The notes beneath the pieces were generated by a model that worked only from the letters and a program-made list of their open reading frames with translations, searched no databases and was not told where the DNA came from. The position numbers were made by a program, and so were the translations under genes. A DNA stretch of 17,762 bases from positions 1-17,762 of the forward strand of contig JBKPRH010000340.1 of the NCBI GenBank assembly GCA_046765795.1. The letters run 5' to 3'. Positions 14,916 through 17,762 of this stretch are shown here, piece by piece (position 1 is the stretch's first letter; each line of letters opens with the position of its first letter). Origin of the DNA: Gp6-AA40 sp046765795 (lineage in GTDB: Bacteria > Acidobacteriota > Vicinamibacteria > Vicinamibacterales > UBA2999).

Positions 14916-16313
14916 ATGACGCAGCGCGCCCTGCCGTCCATTCTTGTCGTCGAAGACGACATCGATCTCCGCCAAACCATTGTCGCCAGCCTCGAAGCCA
15001 ACGGCTTTGCTGCGGCGCAGGCCAGTGACGCGGCCGATGCCACCGAGCGGTTGCGGTCCTTCGCGTACGACGGACTCGTCGTTGACCTGCGGCTGCCCGA
15101 CGCCGACGGCATGACCGTCCTGGACGAAGCCCTCGAACGGTATCCGCAGATTCGCGCAGTGGTGATGACCGGTTTTGGCGGTGTCGCCGAAGCGGTCGCG
15201 GCGATCAAACGCGGCGCGGTGGATTTCCTGATTAAACCGTTTCAGCTGTCGCAGCTCGCACGCGTGCTGCACAGCGGACTCGAGCAGCAGCGGCTGCGCG
15301 AAGAGAACGCCGAGCTGAAGGCGCAGCTCAAGGGCAAGTTCCGCTTCGAGAACATCATCGGGCGTCACAGCACGATGCAGGCGTTGCTCACCACGCTCGA
15401 ACTGGTGTCGCCGATGAACAGCACGGTGCTGATCAACGGAGAGACCGGCACGGGTAAGGAGCTCATCGCGCGCACGATTCACCACAACAGCCCGCGCGCC
15501 AGCGAGCGCTTCGTCGCTTTCAACGCGGCGGCGATACCCGAGACCCTCGCAGAGGCAGAGCTGTTCGGTCACGTCAAGGGCGCGTTCACCGGTGCGATCG
15601 CGTCGCGCGCCGGCCGCTTCGAACTCGCCCACCGCGGCACGTTGTTCATTGACGAAGTGGCGTCCATGTCGTTGCCACTCCAGGCCAAGCTGCTCCGCGC
15701 GCTGCAGGAGCGCGAGATCGAACGTGTCGGCGAATCTCGTCCGATGCGTCTCGATATCCGCGTCATCGCAGCGAGCAACATGGACTTGCGCAAGATGGTC
15801 AAGGAGGGGACCTTCCGCGAGGATCTCTTCTACCGCTTGAACGTGATCCCGGTGACGCTGCCGTCGCTTCGTCAGCGGCGCGAAGACATTCCGTTGCTCG
15901 CACAGCATTTCGTGCGGAAGTCGTGCATCGATAACAGCATTCCGGTGAAGACGGTGGCGCAGGAGACGCTGCGCGCGCTGATGGCCTACGACTGGCCGGG
16001 CAACATCCGCCAGTTCGAGAATGCGATCGAGCACGCCGTGGCCATGGCGGCTGCGAAAACGGAGATCGGTCCCGAAGCGTTGCCCGATGACGTGCGCGAT
16101 CGCGCTGGCTCGATGCTGGTACCGACCGTCGCGATCCCGGACGAGGGACTGAACTTCACATCGCTCGTGTCACAGCTCGAACGCGAGTTGATCATGCGTT
16201 GCCTGGAAAAGACTGGCGGCAACAAGCGCCAGGCGGCACGGCTGCTCAACTTGAGCCGCACGACGTTCATCGATAAGTTGCATCGCCTCAATTTGGAACG
16301 AGGCGCGGCTTAG
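14916..16313 (+). CDS. NtrC-family sigma-54-dependent response regulator
   Basis: A 465-residue transcription activator with three domains. Receiver (~7-120): acidic pair Asp14/Asp15, phospho-acceptor Asp57 in VVDLRLPDADG, Thr85 and Lys107. AAA+ sigma-54 interaction domain (~147-370): Walker A GETGTGKE (175-182), the GAFTGA loop intact at 222-227, Walker B TLFIDEV with Asp246/Glu247, and the arginine-rich FREDLFYRLNVIPVTLPSLR. C-terminal Fis-type helix-turn-helix (~415-462; GGNKRQAARLLNLSRTTF). On phosphorylation such proteins oligomerise at upstream enhancers and use ATP to open sigma-54 promoters. The intact GAFTGA loop means it should contact sigma-54. A histidine kinase gene converges on it 44 bases downstream and is its likely partner. 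No strong ribosome-binding site precedes the ATG at 14916. Regulon unknown. Confidence 0.93.
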   Translation: MTQRALPSILVVEDDIDLRQTIVASLEANGFAAAQASDAADATERLRSFAYDGLVVDLRLPDADGMTVLDEALERYPQIRAVVMTGFGGVAEAVAAIKRGAVDFLIKPFQLSQLARVLHSGLEQQRLREENAELKAQLKGKFRFENIIGRHSTMQALLTTLELVSPMNSTVLINGETGTGKELIARTIHHNSPRASERFVAFNAAAIPETLAEAELFGHVKGAFTGAIASRAGRFELAHRGTLFIDEVASMSLPLQAKLLRALQEREIERVGESRPMRLDIRVIAASNMDLRKMVKEGTFREDLFYRLNVIPVTLPSLRQRREDIPLLAQHFVRKSCIDNSIPVKTVAQETLRALMAYDWPGNIRQFENAIEHAVAMAAAKTEIGPEALPDDVRDRAGSMLVPTVAIPDEGLNFTSLVSQLERELIMRCLEKTGGNKRQAARLLNLSRTTFIDKLHRLNLERGAA

Positions 16314-16357
16314 CCCAGAGCCCAGAGCCTAGAGCCCAGAGCCCAGAGCCTAAAGCC
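16314..16357. repeat. Heptamer repeat, unit CCCAGAG, between convergent stops
   Basis: Six contiguous 7-base units run from 16314 to 16355. Units 1, 2, 4 and 5 are CCCAGAG; unit 3 is CCTAGAG and unit 6 is CCTAAAG, so the array is also a 21-base unit repeated twice with one change. It starts on the base after the regulator stop codon and ends two bases before the kinase stop codon, filling the whole gap. It has no obvious stem and is not a conventional bidirectional terminator. Confidence 0.9.
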
Positions 16358-17101
16358 TCACACCGCCGGCAGGCGCAGCACAAACGTTGCGCCTCCATCC
16401 GCGCTCTCGAGCGTCAACGTTCCACCGTGCTCTTCGGCGATCTGCCGTGCGACGGCGAGGCCCAGTCCAGACGACTCCTCACGTGAGCGGGTCGTCACGA
16501 AGGGCTCGAACAGACGATCGGCCACGATCGGATCGATGCCCGGTCCGTTATCCGAGACCCGCACCACGACCCAACCGGCGGGCAGCTCGAGCTCCACGCG
16601 AATCGTGCCGTCCTGCTGCCCTGCCAGCGCTTGTTCGGCATTGACGATTAAATTCAAGACGGCTTGCAGGAGAAGGTTCGCGAAGCCCTGCACATCGACG
16701 ACACCGGTCGTCGGCGGCGCGTAGACGATCGTCAGCCGGGCACGACCAATCGCAAATGTACGCAGGCTGACCGCGCGCGTCGCCACCTCGCGCATGCTCA
16801 CACGACCGCGCTCATCGGGTTTCTGACGGGAGAAGGCCATGACGTCGGCGATGGCAAGGCTCGCCTTCGCGTTCTGTCCGTGAATGCGGCGCAGTCCGTC
16901 CGCGACTGCGGGTGGAGTCCCCGGCGCATCTTGCAGAAGCTCGGCGAGCCCGCCGATCACTTGCAACGAGTTGTTCAACTCGTGAAAGACGCCGGCAACG
17001 ACCCGCGCGACCGTGGCCGACCGGTTCAGCGTGACGAGGTCATCGCGCCCCGGCAGACCCGGCGCGTGGCGTCCCGGAACACTCGGGGCATGCTTGGCCA
17101 T
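16358..17101 (-). CDS. Soluble histidine kinase (NtrB-like, HisKA + HATPase)
   Basis: A 247-residue kinase with no membrane segment and no recognisable sensor domain. The ATG at 17101 is chosen because GGAAGG lies nine bases upstream; an in-frame GTG at 17137 would add twelve residues. The H-box is VFHELNNSLQVIGGLAEL with His40 as phosphorylation site; the ATP-binding domain shows the N-box NLIVNAEQAL, G1 DNGPGID, F-box FEPFVTTR and G2 SSGLGLAV. The ELNN form is common in kinases paired with NtrC-type regulators. About 25 residues before the HisKA region (Pro/Gly/His-rich) are all that could serve as input, so the signal probably comes from an interacting protein. Lies tail to tail with the NtrC-type regulator rather than in an operon with it, so stoichiometry would depend on separate promoters. 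Cytoplasmic. Confidence 0.9.
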   Translation of the reverse strand: MAKHAPSVPGRHAPGLPGRDDLVTLNRSATVARVVAGVFHELNNSLQVIGGLAELLQDAPGTPPAVADGLRRIHGQNAKASLAIADVMAFSRQKPDERGRVSMREVATRAVSLRTFAIGRARLTIVYAPPTTGVVDVQGFANLLLQAVLNLIVNAEQALAGQQDGTIRVELELPAGWVVVRVSDNGPGIDPIVADRLFEPFVTTRSREESSGLGLAVARQIAEEHGGTLTLESADGGATFVLRLPAV

Positions 17102-17110
17102 CCTGCCCAA

Positions 17111-17116
17111 CCTTCC
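17111..17116 (-). promoter_or_regulatory. Ribosome-binding site of the histidine kinase
   Basis: On the minus strand GGAAGG ends nine bases before the ATG at 17101, supporting that start over the upstream GTG at 17137. Confidence 0.5.
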
Positions 17117-17229
17117 GTTTTCTCCGCCCGTTGACACGCGCGTCGCGTCGATTCCGGTCGGGGTCGCTCAGGATATCAGCACGCCCTGTGTCGTAGTGCG
17201 CAGGCTGTAGCCGGCGCGTTGAAGCCTAG

Positions 17230-17235
17230 TACACT
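17230..17235 (+). promoter_or_regulatory. Candidate -10 element, TACACT, for a leaderless zinc-ribbon transcript
   Basis: TACACT matches TATAAT at four of six bases and ends seven bases before the ATG at 17243, with no Shine-Dalgarno sequence between them. Transcription would begin at or beside the start codon. No clear -35 is visible. Confidence 0.3.
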
Positions 17236-17242
17236 GATCGGT

Positions 17243-17593
17243 ATGCAGCTCCGTACCGCCCGTGTGTGCCTCGATTGCGAGGAGGTGCATGACGCGCAGC
17301 AGTGTCCGACGTGCGCGTCGGAGACGTTCGCGTTTCTCACCCGTTGGGTTCCTGTTCCCGAGCGTCGTACGCGGCCGCGTCCGGCGGAAGTGGCGAATCG
17401 CGAAGCCGTCGAAACCTATCGTGAGATGTTGTCGACGAAGAAGACGAGCGGCTGGGGTCTGCTCGGTCGCGGTGCGTTGGGGCTGGCGGTCTTTGGTGTG
17501 GCGGGCTGGATGTGGCAACGCAATACCCGGCCTGAAACGAAGTCGAAAGGCAGCGGTCCAGCATCGGGCGACGACCGCGGCACGGGTTCATGA
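17243..17593 (+). CDS. Zinc-ribbon membrane protein, unknown function
   Basis: A 116-residue protein starting at the ATG at 17243 (an upstream in-frame TTG at 17219 would add eight unlikely residues). Residues ~9-25 carry two Cys-x2-Cys knuckles, CLDCEEVHDAQQCPTC, a compact rubredoxin-like zinc ribbon. A middle stretch is basic and polar (PERRTRPRPAEV). Residues ~75-95 (GLLGRGALGLAVFGVAGWMW) form a single transmembrane helix, and the end is a short hydrophilic tail (KSKGSGPASGDDRG). It has no signal peptide, so the zinc ribbon is probably cytoplasmic and the tail outside. Its stop overlaps the start of the next gene as ATGA, implying translational coupling and a shared transcript. No family is recognised. 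Confidence 0.75.
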   Translation: MQLRTARVCLDCEEVHDAQQCPTCASETFAFLTRWVPVPERRTRPRPAEVANREAVETYREMLSTKKTSGWGLLGRGALGLAVFGVAGWMWQRNTRPETKSKGSGPASGDDRGTGS

Positions 17594-17762
17594 CCCGCAC
17601 GCCTTCCATCTCGCACCGCATCAACGCCGAACGTATCGTCCTGCTCGGTTGGGGCCGCGCCATTCTGCTCCAGCTCGCCCATCCGCTCATTGCCGCTGGC
17701 GTTCACGATCACAGCGGCTTCCGATCGACGACGTGGGCCGCCGTCACGCGTCTGTATCACAC
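17590..17762 (+). CDS. MpaB/DUF2236-type oxygenase family protein, N-terminal part (3' partial)
   Basis: An open frame starting with ATG at 17590, overlapping the previous stop by four bases, and running off the window after 57 residues. The visible sequence, RINAERIVLLGWGRAILLQLAHPLIAAGV with DHSGFRS following, matches what I know as the start of the oxygenase MpaB/DUF2236 family (related to rubber oxygenase Lcp, which binds haem b). In that family the GWxRAxLLQxAHP stretch and the His after it are characteristic. Without the remainder, catalytic residues cannot be checked. The coupling with the zinc-ribbon protein suggests the two act together or are co-regulated. Confidence 0.7.
   Translation, partial: MTRTPSISHRINAERIVLLGWGRAILLQLAHPLIAAGVHDHSGFRSTTWAAVTRLYH

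Noticed and set aside
14895..16034. Long open frame (379 codons) on the minus strand opposite the response regulator
   Set aside because: It is a GC-rich antisense shadow: the composition is Arg/His/Glu-rich with no domain, while the opposite strand encodes a complete NtrC-type protein with all motifs.
17131..17136. Perfect TTGACA as a -35 element upstream of the zinc-ribbon gene
   Set aside because: No -10-like hexamer occurs at 16-18 bases downstream, and it lies over 100 bases before the ATG.

Overview
The window is GC-rich and looks like chromosomal DNA of an Acidobacteriota member, most likely near Vicinamibacteria. The main basis is two very large TonB-dependent receptors of the Oar/carboxypeptidase-regulatory type (ITGVVKDxSGAVLPGV start, Phe at the C-terminus), together with a Vicinamibacter-style leucine-rich repeat protein and sparse gene packing with decorated intergenic gaps. 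This assignment is from remembered family resemblance, not a search. I saw no tRNA, rRNA, transposase, phage gene or CRISPR array.

Layout. 1-1638: a leucine-rich repeat protein, cut by the window edge at its 5' end and broken by a frameshift near 1136-1146. 1698-7088: a probable plant-polymer or polysaccharide patch, with a secreted CE15-type glucuronoyl esterase (+), a secreted SGNH/GDSL esterase (-) whose tail overlaps it, and a TonB-dependent receptor (+) divergent from the GDSL gene. 7089-7319: ACGGA motif array and a strong hairpin. 7320-7694 (-): small secreted protein of unknown function. 8053-9585 (+): glycosyltransferase family 4 enzyme with an unrecognised C-terminal extension. 9569-10276 (-): aspartate/glutamate-type racemase. 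10278-10418: dense hexamer/heptamer repeat forming an interrupted inverted repeat. 10432-13539 (-): a second TonB-dependent receptor of exactly the same length as the first. 13765-14667 (-): tandem GNAT acetyltransferase. 14916-16313 (+) and 16358-17101 (-): an NtrC-type response regulator and a soluble histidine kinase, tail to tail with a heptamer repeat filling the gap. 17243-17593 and 17590-end (+): a zinc-ribbon membrane protein overlapping the start of an MpaB/DUF2236-type oxygenase that runs off the window.

How it fits together. CE15 and SGNH esterases secreted next to an outer-membrane TonB-dependent importer suggest release of esters from plant polysaccharide and uptake of the fragments; this is inferred from families and adjacency only. 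The kinase and regulator are probably partners (NtrB/NtrC-like), which would place their target genes under sigma-54, but no sigma-54 promoter was seen here.

The most unusual structure is non-coding. Three intergenic gaps carry short-unit repeats (ACGGA-based, GTCAAAG/GCCTTT/GCCCTTT, and CCCAGAG). Each lies immediately after a stop codon, and one runs up to 2 bases from the next gene's start codon. A second theme is several genes that lack a Shine-Dalgarno site and instead have a -10-like hexamer 6-8 bases before the ATG, suggesting leaderless transcripts. I did not find a clearly new multi-gene system; the repeats and the glycosyltransferase extension are the best candidates for something undescribed.
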